Positions 1 to 19,422 are shown, numbered from the stretch's first letter. The stretch is 64,000 nt of DNA from Rugalucina vietnamica (GCA_964017185.1 OZ024872.1:60691817-60755816), one strand, 5' to 3'. Numbers and translations: made by a program. The notes: generated by a model from the letters alone, not told the origin.

Positions 1-1449
1 TGCAGGGGCAGATGAAGCCCTTGGGCCATTTTCTTTTTTCAGAATCTTCAATATTCTGTCCATTTGCCAATTTCCTGCTGGCTTTTCCCTTCAAATGACA
101 TTTTAACAGTTTTCCCAATTCAAATGCATAGGCAACCCATGTTGACCTTGCCATAAACTTGGTCAAGGTCATCACAGGGTCATGATTTACATATACATTG
201 GAGTACTTTAGCCATCAATGCTTCACGCCAAGTTTCCTTGAAATCAGTCTATTGGTTTCAGAGAAGAAGATTTTTGATGGGTTTTTACCATATATGGGCA
301 TGGCGGCCATCTTTGTCATGTGACCTAGATTATTTATATACACATTGATTCCTCAATTCTATAGATGCTTCACATAAAATTTGGCTTTGATTGGCCAAGC
401 GATTTCAGAGGAGAAGAGGTTTGAATATATATTATGGAAATATACATGTATATTGCCCCGGGGTGGGGGCACATGAGCCCCTGGGGTCCAATTTTTTTCA
501 GAATCATTAATTTTCAGTCCTACTTCCCATTTCCTGCAAGACTTTCACTTTAAATTACATTTTAAAAGTTTTCCCCATTCAAATGCATTGGCGACCTATG
601 TTGACCTTGCCGTAAAATAGGTCAAGGTCATGAAAAGGTCATGAATTATATACACATTGTAGTGCTTGAGCCATCGATGCTTCATGCCAAGTTTTGTTGA
701 AATCGGTCCACCGGTTCTGGAGAAGAAGATTTCTGAAGGGTTTTTACCATATATGGGCATGGTGGCCATCTTGGTCATGTGACCTTGATTATTTATATAC
801 ACATTGGTTCCCCCTTCCCATAGATGCTTCATGTAAAATTCGGCTTTGATTGGCCAAGCGGTTTCAGAGAAGAAGATGTTTGAATATTATGATAATATAC
901 ATGTATATTGCCCCGGGGTGGGGGCGGATGAGCCCCTGGTGCCCAATTTTTTTCAGAATCATTAATATTCAGTCCTACTGCTCATTTTCTGCAAGATTTT
1001 TCCTTTAAATGACTATTTAACAATTTTTCCCATTCAAATGCAAAGGCGACCTATGTTGACCTTGCCGTAAAATAGGTCAAGGTCACCGCAAGGTCATGAT
1101 TTATATACACATTGTAGTACTTGAGTCATCGATGCTTCATGCCAAGTTTGGTTGAAATCGGTCCAGTGGTTCCGGAGAAGAAGATTTTTGAAGGGTTTTT
1201 ACCATATATGGGCATGGCGGCCATCTTGGTCATGTGACCTGGATTATTTATATACACATTGCTTCCCCCTTCCCATAGATGCTTCATGTAAAATTTGGCT
1301 TTGATTGGCCAAGCGGTTTCAGAGAAGAAGATCTTTGAAAATGGTGGACGACGGACGGACGACGGACGGACGGACGACGGACGGACGGACGCCGGATCAT
1401 GGCCATCCTATAAGCTCACCTTGTGAGCCTGACGGCTCAGGTGAGCTAA
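1..1449 (+). mobile_element. Pearl-like tandem-core element, cut by the window edge
   Basis: At least three core units with a spacing of about 455 bp; the motif TGACCTTGCC(G/A)TAAA occurs at about 150, 601 and 1058. The third unit ends in an ACGG/ACGA tail (1345-1392) and a terminal hairpin GCTCACCTTGTGAGCC / GGCTCAGGTGAGC ending at 1446. The layout of tandem core, ACGG microsatellite and palindromic end matches the pearl/CvA-type elements of bivalves, which are regarded as Helitron-related. Short ORFs inside it are by-products. Confidence 0.85.
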
Positions 1450-1618
1450 AAAAAATCGCTTTAGAACCGACGCTGGCAATCATTGGGTCTACTACACGAA
1501 TAATAGAGCTGCAACTCGCCTGATTGCCAAAATCAAATCTCAAAGTCCTTGACCTCAAGGTCACTTAGACAGTTACGATAGTACAGCATAAAACTAGAAA
1601 AAGTGCCTTGATAGGCAC

Positions 1619-2037
1619 GTATACCCCCGGCTGGTAGCCACCAAGCCCCCTTCCCTACCCCCTACCTAAACAACCCGGCACATGCTCACCCCTGACATTG
1701 AACATCACATCACCAATGAAAAACAGTACCCTTATCAAGTACATTTTAGAAACCACCAAGCCCCCTTCCCCACGCTCTACCTAAACAATCCGGCACATGC
1801 TCACTCCTGACATTGAACCTCACATCACCAATGAAAGACAGTACCCTTATCAAGTACATTTTAGAAATAAGCAGTGTAAAGTACTTTACATATAAACATG
1901 GGGAAGTGTAGTTTTAGAATGACATATCTATTTTAGAGTGGTATACAGAGCTGACGTGTATACCCAATCTAGGACATAAGCACGGACATTTTGGGTCAGG
2001 TCCTCAGTCCTAGATTGAATTGAAAGTAGAATGTCAT

Positions 2038-2099
<62 letters not shown>

Positions 2100-2899
2100 G
2101 ACCTCAGGTCCCACCCCCACCCCATGCATGGACCAGTGGGCCTAGCCCTTATGTGGTACCTATGTTGTGTTGTAAGCATGAACACTTTCTAATACATGGT
2201 TGTCAAGATATAGACACACAGAATATTAATCTTGGTAACTACTGTATTTTATGTGTCCTAGATTTTGACCTCGAGCCCCACTCCTAGAGTTTGGTGCCAT
2301 GGAATTTAATTCAACCCTAAAGGGTATCTATGATCCAAACAGGAATACATTCCTATAAGTATTTGTTAAGATATGAACATAGAGATGAAAAAACACTATG
2401 TAAAAAGCACATTTTCAACGTGACCTAGATTTTGACCTCTAGCCCCACCCCGGGGCATGAACCCAAGGTCCGAACTGACAGAAACAAGGCAAACCCTATA
2501 GGGTACCTATGGTTAAAATATGAATGGTTTCTGATCATTGGTTCATGAGATATACACCACCAGTGAAACTTAAACCAAAACTTTGACCCAAAGTAAAAGG
2601 TGACCTAGATTTTGACCTCTAGCCCCACCCCCGGGCATGGACCCAGGGTCCAAACTCACAGAAACAAAGCAAACCCTATAGGGTACCTATGGTTAAAATA
2701 GGAATGGTTTCTGATCATTAGTTCATGAGATATACACCACCAGAGAAACTTTAAACAAAAACTTTGACATAAATTCCACGAACGTTCCGGAATAACGAAC
2801 GAACTAACGAACGAACGAACGAACTAACGAACGAACATACGAACGGACGAACAGAAAAGCGAAAACTATATACCCGTCGGCATAAATGCCGGGGGTATA
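1619..2899. mobile_element. Tandem-core element with TATACCCCCGGC inverted ends
   Basis: Begins TATACCCCCGGCTGG after a GTGCCTTGATAGGCAC hairpin (1603-1618) and ends CGGCATAAATGCCG plus GGGGGTATAA. Inside are a 121-bp unit repeated twice (1636-1870), a 53-base poly-A run (2042-2094), and an approximately 175-bp unit beginning GTGACCTAGATTTTGACCTC repeated at about 2420 and 2600. An ACGA-type tail lies near 2790-2845. It resembles Helitron-type non-autonomous elements but is a different family from the pearl-like copies. Confidence 0.7.
2042..2094. repeat. Poly-A run of about 53 bases
   Basis: Simple A run inside a tandem-core element; it creates a spurious poly-Phe frame on the minus strand. 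Confidence 0.95.
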
Positions 2900-3887
2900 A
2901 TTAGGGATCAAATTCCAACAAGCAATGTATCAACTAGATGCATCTGAAAGTTTAAGAGAGAAAGAATTAAAATTTAAACCGAAAACTTAAATATAAAATT
3001 TTGAAGTGACCTCTGTCAATATAGGCTTCAACTGAAAATTGGCTTCCATTGATTGGTCAGTTCCAAATATGAAAATCAGTGTGAATGGTCTAAATGACCT
3101 CCTGAAACTTGCCCCAGCTGTTCGGCAGATTTTTGAGCATTTTAAACGTGATCATACGAACAAATTTTCGTTGCCTCTAGGGCTCCATAAATTAAACTAT
3201 CATCGTGCAACTGGATTCAGATTTTTGAAATTGTGGAGAGAGCAAATCATGAGTACACCATAAGCTTTCGGCTCGGGTAAGCTAACAAAGCGATATTTAC
3301 ATGCTTAGATCTTTTGCGTTTCCTACTCGGTCACTCTGGTTTCTTTGCATATATACCGAGAGGAAAAAGTTTAGTGATTAACTTTGACAAGCCCCAGAAC
3401 TAATTATAACCTGCTGGTTGCCTTAGATATCCCTCTACTAAATTTGCAAAGTCAGTTCCTCCATTTTGAAAGAATCGCAAAAAAATCATTTTTGTTATTA
3501 CCCGATAAATTTTAAAATCAATGCTTTAACTAATAGGGCTGTCAAATAGAGGTTGTTGCCAGTGACAAAACTGAAAACATCTTTGAAAAATTCAGCCACA
3601 GTCTCTAGAAATAACATCAACTATCCACTATTTTGAGATTATCTCCCTTTCATTTAAAATAGTTCGAAAATTGGTGTGTGCACGTATCAGTACCTGGCAG
3701 AATATGCCATTCAATCATTTTTCTTGGAAGTGTTAGATTTTTTATCAGTTTAATGACTGGCATTTTCAATACCAAACTATTTGGTGGTTTTGAAGCTATA
3801 GCGATTTAAGTATGCATTTTCAGTAAAATTTTTCACTGACTAAACTTTTGCCTCTGAGCATCTTTTTTAAGTGTACAGGCCTGAGGT
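2900..3887. other. Unassigned, with a decayed repeat end
   Basis: CATAAGCTTTCGGCTCGGGTAAGC near 3260-3284 looks like a worn pearl-like terminus. The small ORF at 3039-3263 has no recognisable product. Nothing else is supported. Confidence 0.35.
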
Positions 3888-4100
3888 GGCCATGGTAGAG
3901 TGGCTAAGAGTACTGAATTCATTAATCATCTTACCACTGTCATGTTTGGATTTGAACGCTTGCGGTTGTGCCAGGTGTTTTTTCTCAGTTTCTCTGGTAT
4001 TCACCCTACCCACAGATTAGCCAAGCTTACTAGGTTTCACAGCCTCATCAATTTTGCTTACATATATCCAGATGGTGCCATTACTGGAGTTTTTTAACCA
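3888..4100 (+). mobile_element. SINE, second subfamily, diverged
   Basis: GGTGGCCATGGTAGAGTGGC, GGATTTGAACGC and GGTGTTTTTTCTCAGTTTC follow the order of the 39490 copy. Confidence 0.6.
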
Positions 4101-4116
4101 GTAAACTGGAGAGCAC

Positions 4117-4378
4117 ATCACGAAAACTTTTCCGTGTAATGTATACCCCATTGAATCCACTTTTGTATAGCAAAACTGGGGTATGCAGGGGTATACCTAT
4201 TTTTCTTATTTTTGCTCCAAAATATAGATTGTGGGTACTCGTTAGAACCGCCTCGGCGAGGCGATTCTAACGTGTACCCACAATCTGTTTTGAGCAAAAA
4301 TATCAAAAATTTTCAGCTGAAAATTTTCAAATTTTGAAGCTCAAAAAATGTTTAGTGCATGGGCAAGTTTTCATAATG
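4117..4378. mobile_element. MITE, CATTACGAAAACTTGCCCATG family, copy a
   Basis: Ends CATCACGAAAACTTTTCCG and GGGCAAGTTTTCATAATG. The interior has a hairpin AGAACCGCCTCGGCGAGGCG and TTTTGCTC(C)AAAA(A/C)ATAGATTGTGGGTAC blocks shared with other copies. Confidence 0.85.
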
Positions 4379-5441
4379 AGGTGTCTTCATCTTTGCTTGA
4401 GGACACAAACGTGCAGATATATACAATTTTATTATATGTACATATAACAAGTGTATCATGACACAAAGGGAAGAAGGAAAAGCAACCATATTGAGAGCTG
4501 AATGACGTTTTTTCACAATGATAACCCATGATAATGTATACCAAACAACAGAGATAGGAGTCAAAACACAAGAAAAGCTGTCATCGGTACTTTTGACCAG
4601 GTCTAATAGGCGACGTCGGATCAGCTGTGTCCGCTGTTCACCACTCTCCTTACATTTCACTTTACTGGGCACCTGATGTGGCTGCATTTTTTCCATGTAA
4701 GCAAATATAGCAGATTTTCTTGTGCTGCAACTCCTATAAAACATGAAGGAATTCTTGCAAAGAATTTAACACCAATTAAACATTCTTTACCATGACACTA
4801 TGTAAAATCTTAAATTAGTTGCTTTTGTAGTTGACCAATATAATATAATGTAGGCTTCTTTCAAATGTAAAATGACAAACTTAAAGCTATCAAAAGGATC
4901 TTTACTATTCCATGCAGAAACTGGATTTTATCCAAAGGAATTTTTTTTTTTGGCTTGTAAATTTTATTTTTCATTTCTGACAGTTTTTACATGTTATCAT
5001 TATACATACATAGATTTGTTTGTAGTCTTATACACAAGAAGAATGTAAGCAGAGAGCATTTATGAGAATTTCAAGACAAGAAGACATCGACTTCAATCTG
5101 TATATCTTCAACGCAACATCTGTCAGCCCTCTCTAATGACAACGTCTGCAGAGGGGGATGGCAAAACATCATTAAAATGCCTATTAAAATTTTAAAGGAC
5201 ATGTCACCACATGAAAAACCTGTGTTTTTTGTATCTCTCAGACAATTGTAGATGTAGTTATGCATAGCTGGAATGTGTCTGACATGGTTCGACTTTTTTT
5301 AAAAACACAGGGTATCCATGCGTACACGGTATCCGCTCATTTTGAAATCGATGATCTCACTGTCATCATCCTATACTATGTAGAGGCAAAATAGTAATAC
5401 AGATACAATATCCAGAATTAATGAAAGCAGATATGTATATA
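4379..5441. other. Unassigned stretch between two MITEs
   Basis: A 130-codon minus frame (4352-4744) overlaps a MITE end and has no recognised homology. No splice-site pattern or repeat was identified. Confidence 0.35.
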
Positions 5442-5719
5442 CATTACGAAAACTTGCCCATGTAATATACAGAATTTTTTCTCATGTAAAAAATGAAAAT
5501 TTTCAGAAGAAAATTGTTAATATTTTTCTCGTCTCTGCCCCAAAACACAGACCGCGGGCACACGCTAGAACCGCCTCTGCGAGGCGATTCCAACGAGCAC
5601 CCACAACCCATGTCCCGGAGCAAAAACAAGAAAGTGGGTATAACCCCGTAAACCCCAGTTCTACTATATAAAAGTGGGGTTCAAGGGGGTATACTTTTTA
5701 AGGACATGTTTTCCCGATG
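5442..5719. mobile_element. MITE, CATTACGAAAACTTGCCCATG family, copy b
   Basis: Opposite orientation to copy a. The left end is CATTACGAAAACTTGCCCATG-like and the hairpin AGAACCGCCTCTGCGAGGCG is conserved; the right end is diverged (TTTTCCCGATG). It lies just downstream of the LINE 3' end. Confidence 0.82.
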
Positions 5720-5745
5720 TATATATAATTGAAATTATAAAAAGA

Positions 5746-8700
5746 TCAGCTATTGTCCAAAATCTGTTTCAAACATGACCATCTTGCTGTTAATTTTCCT
5801 GCTTTCTTTTCAGTATACATATACTTCGAATACAATTCTATACTACTGTACACTTTGATTCTTTGTTTGAAAGATGTAATATTAGGCATACATTTTTTTA
5901 TCTTACAACAATAAATATAATATTTTGCCAAAATTGCACAAATTGTAAGACAATCTATCTCAATGGGTGATCCTGTAAATTTATTTAATATCCATGTGTC
6001 TGGTGTCATCAAATAATGAATGTTACATTTCACTGAGATTTCTTCAAATAATTGTAGTAAAAAAGTTCTAACATGGCAGCAGTCAAAAAATAAATGCATC
6101 AAAGTTTCTTTTTGTTCATTACAAAATGTGCAAAGTTCTGTTTCAATCATTTTGCATTTAAATAGTTTGCTGTTTGTATAAATTATTCTGTGAAACAATT
6201 TGTAATGGAAATTCAAAAGTTTTGCATCATCAGTTGTGTGATACAGCATAGAGAAATACTGATTCCAATTTTCATTTTCCTCTAAATCTAAGTCTGTTTG
6301 CCATTTTGTAATAGCTTTTATATTTCTGTTTGACACCTTTTTTAATAAAATTTGATAAAAAGGTTTGGTAGATTTTTCACAAGATTTTAACAATCTGACA
6401 TACGGTTGAATAATAGTTTGTGTCTTAATATGGTTTCTTATAAGCCTTTTCCATTCAAGAGGTATAGCATCTATCATGCCATAGTATTCTACAAAGTTAA
6501 TATCATAGTATTCTACAAAGTTAATATCCAATAGATATGTATTTCTGAACTCTGCAAAACTGAAAAATCTGCCATCATTTGTCATAAGATCCTGTACAAA
6601 GTAAATACCTTTTTGTATCCAATGTGGTAATATGACTTTTCTACCGTTGCATTTGATATTATTGTTTAACCAAATACATTGTGACATAACTTCGTCCGGG
6701 GTTGTGGGAGGATATCTAACAAGGTTTGCCCAAACTTGCAGTGTGCTTTTCCAAAAAGAGTTAAAATAATGTAGTAACGTTAAGATGCCTTCCTTTGGTA
6801 AATACAACATTTTATCCCCACCATATCTTTCCATTGTATCAAGCAATAATGATTTCCATGGTGTTATATAATTGACATCTAAAACTTTTTTTAGCCATGA
6901 CATCTTCAATGCTGCGCAAAAAGAAGGGACATGTGGCATTTGTAAGCCACCTTCATTTTTACTATTAATAATTACATTGCGTTTAATTCTATCTCCTTTT
7001 TTATCCCAAATAAATGAAAAAAACATTTTTTCTAAATCTTTCAAAAAATTGTCTGGTGGGGTTGGTAATACTGTAAATATCTGTATCAAAATAGGCATTG
7101 CCAAAGTTTTTACCACACATATTTTTCCAAGGAGTGACAGTGATCTAAAAGACCAATCGTTCAGCAATTTTTTAACAGATTCAAGTTTTTTCGGAAAGTT
7201 TATACCTGTTACGTCTTCGTTATTTACATCAAACTCAATCCCTAAAAGCTTAAATTTTCCTCCATGATTCCATATAATTGGTTTTTGTGTTCTTAATTCC
7301 TCACCACAACCCCGCTTTGCCCCGAACCATAACACCTGGGTTTTATCGAAGTTTGCTCGGAGACCAGAACAGCCCGCAAATTTATCTACAATATCTAAGG
7401 CAGTGTTAAGTGATACTTCATCCTCTCCAAAAATAAGAGTTGAGTCATCAGCATATTGACTTATCAGATATTCTGTGTTATTTATTTCTAGGCCTTGAAT
7501 ATCGGGGTGGGCTTTTAGTGAAGCACTTAATAGCTCTACACATAAAATAAAGAGATATGGAGATAGAGGGTCACCTTGTCTTACTCCTCTCTGAATTTTA
7601 AAAACATCACTTAGATGACCATTATAAAGAATATAGCTTGAGATGTCTGTATAAAATGTCTTAAACCATTGAATTATTGATTCTCCAAAGCCAAAGAATG
7701 ATAATGCATTTTCAATGAAATTCCACTCTAGAGAATCAAAAGCTTTCTCAAAATCTAGTAAAACCAATAGTCCAGGAATGTTTTCTCTCTTTGTCTTCTC
7801 TATCAAATCAAAAACTAGTCTGTTACAATCCCCAATATATCTTCCTTTAATAAACCCTGATTGTGATTCTGAGATAAGTTTTGTAAGAACCTTTTTTATT
7901 CTTGCGGCTATTGATGCAGAGCCAATTTTAAGATCAACTGATAAAAGAGAAATTGGTCTCCAATTTTTAAGATATTCTTTACTTTTTCCTTCTTTAGGTA
8001 TACAAGTGATTATTCCTTGTTTCTGTGAAATAGAAAGATTCTGGGTTGTGTATGCATAATTTAAAGATCTAACAAGATAAATACCAAGGTCAATCCAAAA
8101 AAATTTGTAGAATTCCACTGTAAATCCATCGATACCTGGTGATTTATTATTTTTCATTTCTTTTAGACTTTTCAAAGCTTCAGTAGGTGTTAAAGGGCCT
8201 TCTAAACTCTGTTTTTCATTTTCATTTAGAATTGTGATGAAGGGGTTATCACTATTAAAGAAAATTGTTTTGTCTTCTGCTGTGATTGTTGTGTTTTTTG
8301 TTGAGTATAGTTGTTTATAGAATTTCTCTTGCTCTGAAATAATTGCCATTTGGTCAGAAATTTCCTTATTTTCTACAATCAGTTTTGGAATAGTTTTTTC
8401 AGAAAAATGTCTCTTTTCAAGATTGCAGAAGTATCTAGTGCTTTTCTCTCCCTCAACTTTCCATCTAACTTTAGCCCTTAATAAAATGCCTTTTATCCTA
8501 TCTTCCCTTATTTGACTTAATTCTGTGCTTAATTGACCAATTTCTTCTCTATTTGCCTCAAAATTCTGATATAGCTGTATTAGTTTTTCATTAATTTGCT
8601 TTTCCCTTTCATTTTGTGAACGCTTCTTATAAGTAGAGTAAGATATTGTTTTGCCCCTAATCATCAGTTTCAAAGTTTCCCAGAATAATTGATCGTTAAT

Positions 8701-9576
8701 TGAAAACTGTAAAAGAGTTGGTTCTGTATTATCTTGATTCAAATTGTTTACTTTATATTGGTTTACTGTCTCTAATATGCATGTTTTAATCAAATCAACA
8801 TATTCACTATCCCCAAGCAAATTGTTGTTGAACTTCCAATTTCCCCGGCCCCTTTCTTGTTGTACAAATTTAAATTTTACAGAAATGGGGTTGTGGTCTG
8901 ATTTGTAGCGAATACCAATATCTGCTTCTTCTATGTACTGTGCTATATCCGTAGAAATAAGAAAATAATCTAATCTGCTTTGTTTATTATGTGGACCTAT
9001 CCATGTATACCGCCGTTTATCATCATTTTTTTCCCTCCATATATCTATTAAGTTTAAGTTAGTCATTATTTCATGAATCTGTGTTTGGGCCTTAGGATTA
9101 TTTTTATGTTTATAGTTTAAATTATCCTTTTCGTATTCCATAACCACATTCCAGTCTCCAACCATTATCACAGACAGGTTATTCATATTATCTATAATTT
9201 GGGAAATAGTATTAAAAAAGTTAGGATTATCTTCATTGGGGCCATATAAAGCACACAATGTGATTTGTTGACCTTGTATTCTAATATCCAGAATTATGAA
9301 GTTGCCATTTTCATCTGAAACTGTATTAATAATGTCGAATGAAAAACTATTTTTAAAGAGTATCGCTACGCCTCGGCTTGCGCTGGTCCCCGAACTAAAC
9401 TTTGCCTTAAATCCCCATTCTGCCTGCCATATATGTTCAACTTCCTTTGTTGAGTGTGTATCAACAAGTATACTTATGTCATACATTTCTCTACACCTTA
9501 AAAAAATATCTCTTCTTTTTATCTGATCTGAGAATAAGCCTCTACAGTTTAAACTACAAATTTTTAATTCAGCCAT
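5746..9576 (-). mobile_element. LINE retrotransposon ORF2, uninterrupted (L1/Tx1-like)
   Basis: A 1276-residue ORF without stops. Residues 1-230 are an AP endonuclease: SLNCRG near 8-13, YGPN 111, GDWN 140-143, RLDY 201-204 and SDHNPI 226-231. The usual catalytic Glu of the QETH motif is Asp here (VDTH, residue 39). Residues 470-780 are a reverse transcriptase: LLDFEKAFDS near 606-615, QRGVRQGDPLSP near 662-673 and YADD 708-711. A C-x2-C-x8-H-x4-C zinc knuckle lies at 1149-1166. The protein nicks target DNA and copies its own RNA. No ORF1 is visible upstream (9577-10041), so the copy is probably 5'-truncated near the ORF2 start. Residues 1017-1032 contain a perfect tandem octapeptide DINFVEYY. 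The absence of stops suggests a recent insertion. Confidence 0.93.
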
Positions 9577-10041
9577 TTGGTATTACTGGTATGAAAAAGT
9601 ATGAAGATATGTATTTAAGAAGACTACTACATGTAAATACAATATATACAACATGTACAAAACTACCAGAATGAATTTTTTGCATTTTTAACAACCTAAC
9701 TTGTCTCCCTGTTCCAGTCATTCCTATGCTTTATTGCTCCCTATTGGTGTATTTTATATAAATATTTACATTGATGGACTTGTTATTAACATATTTTGAG
9801 TGACTTTCTTTCAAAATTAAATATTCTTTTCACACAAACTCATTAATTGGACATCTTCGCACATAAAAATCCCAAAGGTGAAATAAGACTGTGTGTGTAG
9901 TTAATATGTCAATAAAGTCAAAAAGCTATGTTATTTAATCATTTGCCTCAAAGTAAAGATTAAAAGAACAGCTCTACTTTGTTATCACACAATAGAAAGT
10001 CTGCCTTAATGTCATTTTACTTGCATTATGTTGTATACATG
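9577..10041. other. LINE 5' flank, nothing recognised
   Basis: AT-rich sequence upstream of the LINE ORF2 start. No ORF1-like reading frame, promoter motif or repeat was recognised. Confidence 0.4.
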
Positions 10042-10277
10042 TGAGCTTGTGCGTGAGAAAACCAACAATTTTGGTTCCAAACAGGTTCTACACAAACCAA
10101 GTTGTACAAGCACAGAACATAGCTAGACCGAAAGATTTGTGTTCAGAAAGTAGAAGAATTTTACTGTCTATGTGGTGAAAAAACAAAGACGTGGATCAGC
10201 CTCACAGTTACCGCGAGGCCGATCCGCGCCCTTCTTCTCGTATATGCAGAATGTCTGCCTTCTCACGCAGTGGCTCA
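10042..10277 (-). mobile_element. MITE, GCCGCATCGTGAGAAAACC family, copy 1
   Basis: Ends TGAGCTTGTGCGTGAGAAAA and TCTCACGCAGTGGCTCA. The reverse orientation of the shared internal hairpin (GATCAGC...GCCGATCCGCGCC) marks it as minus relative to copy 5. Diverged from the other copies. Confidence 0.75.
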
Positions 10278-10410
10278 TAAACTATAACATGTCACTTGAC
10301 ATTTGAAAACTGAAAGCAAATACACATTTTATAGATCAGAATTAATATTAGAGTCATTCATCCTTTTAATAAGACTAATCATCGAGTTGGTTCAACAATG
10401 AACAATAAAT

Positions 10411-10646
10411 GCGCCGTGACGCGAGAAAACCGGTGCTTGAGTGTTCCGACCCAATCCGACATAAATCGGCCTGTACAGCCACGGAAGCAGGCCAGAGGCT
10501 TTAAATTTCGGATGTAGGAAGAAGAGGGATTGTACTATCCATGTAGCGAAAAACAAAGGCGCCGACCAGTTGTGCAGTTACTGCACAGCTGATCCGCGCC
10601 CTCTTTCTGCATAAGCAAACATCCGGCCCTCCCATGACACGGCTCA
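10411..10646 (-). mobile_element. MITE, GCCGCATCGTGAGAAAACC family, copy 2
   Basis: Ends GCCGTGACGCGAGAAAACC and CATGACACGGCTCA. The central palindrome around CAGTTACTGCACAGCTGATC is preserved. It follows copy 1 in the same orientation after 130 bases. Confidence 0.75.
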
Positions 10647-12355
10647 AAATATGAACAATGTACTTAAAACGATCCTGTATGTCTACAACTCTACATGACC
10701 ATATCTTGCATCACTGGACTCTTTTATTTACACACAGCATAAACAATTTCAGTGTCAACCCACTTCAAAGCCTTAGAAGTTTGGCTTATTTACATTATAT
10801 GAAAAAAGAAAATAATAGTTGAAAAAGTAAAAATAAACCCCTCTCCATAATTAAGGAATTTTTGGTCGGCATACATATCTAAAAAATGTTGCAAATACAA
10901 TCTGACAAATGACTGATTAACCATACATGTTTTGATATCGTAATGAAGAAAAAACATAAATGAAATGTCTTAAACAAAATGTTCAGCATCCATGTTCAAT
11001 TTGCTTTAATTTAAACACCCTAGCCTCCCGACCTTTCCAATTTTATCCATTTGAATACAAGTCACTTCAGGACAGCATAATATAGTACATATTTGGGTTA
11101 TATATTGCGTAGCTTGCTTATGAAAAGCGAAAGAAAAAAATCTTCACATATGTGTGAAAGAACTACATTTTAAACTTAACAATCAGCCTTATTAGTTGGA
11201 ATGTTGCAAGTCTGGTATAAAATAGCCCCTTGTAATAATCCCTACTGTTTAAAGAATTGCTATCAATTAAATATGTATGAAGCAAGCTGTAGCAGTAATG
11301 GCCTAATCTATGCACATTCTTAAATTGTCTCTTCTGGTTAAAAGTTGGGATAAAAGTTGCTTTCAAGTTTTTTGTTCAAATGGCTTCACGTGTCGGTGAT
11401 AATTTTTTTACTAAGCAGACAAGGAATAACTTTGTGGAAAATTATTCGAAATTTTCTCTATAGAAGCCTACTGAGAATAAGCAAAGGAAGTTGTGGCTAT
11501 TCTATATAGCATTTTGCTTGAAAAACAATGATAATATTGCAAACCAGGCTGTTGGTCTATATACATGCAGACTGCTGCTAAATTAGTTATGTTAGACCGT
11601 GTGTGTCTCGTTTACTGTCATGACTGGTGCAGACAAGCTCTCACATGAGGCTCCAAACAAATATCACAATTATTGTCATGGTCCAAGGAAAAAATAAACC
11701 CTTATACTTGTTTTTATACAGCACGGCTTTAAACTTCCTTTGCCTATCCTCATGGTAGGCTACTACCAGTGTCAACGTTTTTCTCACAAAACCATTTCCT
11801 TACCAGCCTTAAACTTGATTAAAATAACAATAATTGTCACAAACATACTTTGCTGACATGGAGTAGTAGCCCAGATTAAGACATGGTGTTTATTATCTGA
11901 CACAAAATTGTTGCCAAAATACATGAAAAATGTAAGCAATATACCAATATTAGGATTCACCAAGAGGCACAGAAACTAAAATCACCTATGACTTTGACTA
12001 TGAGCAAATCTGTAATCTTATAACAACACACCAATCTTCAGAAGAGCTACTACATTGAAGTCCTACGAAAAGGAGACTAGATTTCAGGTGAACACTACAT
12101 CGACTAGAGCAAATTTAAGTAAAAAGAGCAAAAAGAGAACTTGTAAAAATTGCTTAACAATAACTCGCTGCAATCTAGAAATAGAAAATGTCAGAAAAAA
12201 ATCTTTTCATCCCTCTCTTGTTCTGTTCGTAACTTCCATCTGAAGTCTTATAGGTTTTGTATTCATCTGATAGTCCCCCTATGGGGACGTACATGTACAA
12301 GTTGGTCTGGTCATCAGATAAAAGAAACTGTCTGCACTTGAAATTGTTCTTGTCA
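10647..12355 (-). other. Calmodulin 3'UTR and downstream flank
   Basis: No protein-coding exon is recognised. The stretch is AT-rich single-copy-looking sequence following the calmodulin stop, so at least its upper part is expected to be 3'UTR. TTTATT at about 11889 and about 10733 would be AATAAA on the transcript strand. Confidence 0.4.
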
Positions 12356-18664
<6,309 letters not shown>

Positions 18665-19060
18665 TCTGGATTTTGATGATGCTGATTATGATACACTCTA
18701 ACGCCTTTGTTTACACTGTCTCATCAAGCAAATTCTACCGCGTGAAGTCGATTTTAACAAGAGTTGTAATGCGGTAATTAAATTCATTTGTTTTCTATCT
18801 GACGGCAATATATAAACAGTGTGTATCATATCAGCGCTGTGGATTAGTCTTTTATCCATTTGCTAGAAATAATAAGCATGTATGGATGGAACTATATTAT
18901 ATCGCATTGATTTGAGAGTTAGAAGGCTTTCACCGGTAACTCCCGCGCGGACAACCGACCGACTACCGATGTTACAATCATTTTGATTGGTCATTTTTCC
19001 TCTGCAATGCGACAACAGCTTCAGCAGTCGCAGGATGAGTTATTGAACGCGTAGTTAAAG
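18665..19060 (-). promoter_or_regulatory. CALM: Candidate canonical calmodulin promoter and 5'UTR
   Basis: Upstream of the ATG exon the minus strand carries TTTATATATT at about 18807-18816, a plausible TATA-like box about 150 bases before the ATG. A GACCAATCA CCAAT-type motif lies near 18985, beside a CpG-rich stretch near 18940-18965. The 54-bp satellite begins about 350 bases further upstream. The start site is not determined. Confidence 0.4.
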
Positions 19061-19234
19061 TGGTCAATTAGCCGGCAAGATCAAAGGAAAATGCAGTGAC
19101 AAATAGGTAGCAATTGTTTATAGCGACTGACGCGTCCTGATCATAAGTCCACATCTTTGCTTCAGTTGTGGGCCGATTATAAACATGAAGGCTACACTGA
19201 GAGCAAAAAGAAATGCACAAAATTTAAGTGCGTT

Positions 19235-19320
19235 TTCTAGCGCCTCTTGGTTATGACACCTGATTTCTACGCCTGCCACCTGGGTTCGAGGCCAGCTCTG
19301 ACAGCTCTGGCTGGATGTTT
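19235..19320 (+). mobile_element. SINE-like head remnant next to the satellite
   Basis: AGCGCCTCTTGGTTATGACA and CTGGGTTCGAGGCC give a weak A box and a good B box. No SINE body follows. Confidence 0.4.
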
Positions 19321-19389
19321 TATTTACAGGTCTATATTTCAGATGTGTGAAGCTGGCTGTTAGTTGTTAGATGTTAATTCAACTGTTAA

Positions 19390-19422
19390 TAAGTTATGAC
19401 AGTCTGGCAGTCATAACTTATA
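19390..19422. repeat. Palindrome at the left edge of the satellite
   Basis: AAGTTATGAC and GTCATAACTT flank a 9-base loop (AGTCTGGCA). The regular 54-bp monomers begin immediately after it. Confidence 0.7.

Noticed and set aside
596-832. Short ORFs with repeated phrases such as GQGHMTKMATM at several places
   Set aside because: They are translations of the pearl-like core repeat (also at 14.6-15.0, 56.1-56.5 and 57.0 kb), not a protein family.
1928-2185. Small ORF with a poly-Phe tract
   Set aside because: It arises from the 53-base A run read on the minus strand.
6872-9526. Plus-strand ORFs opposite the LINE
   Set aside because: They are antisense shadows of ORF2.
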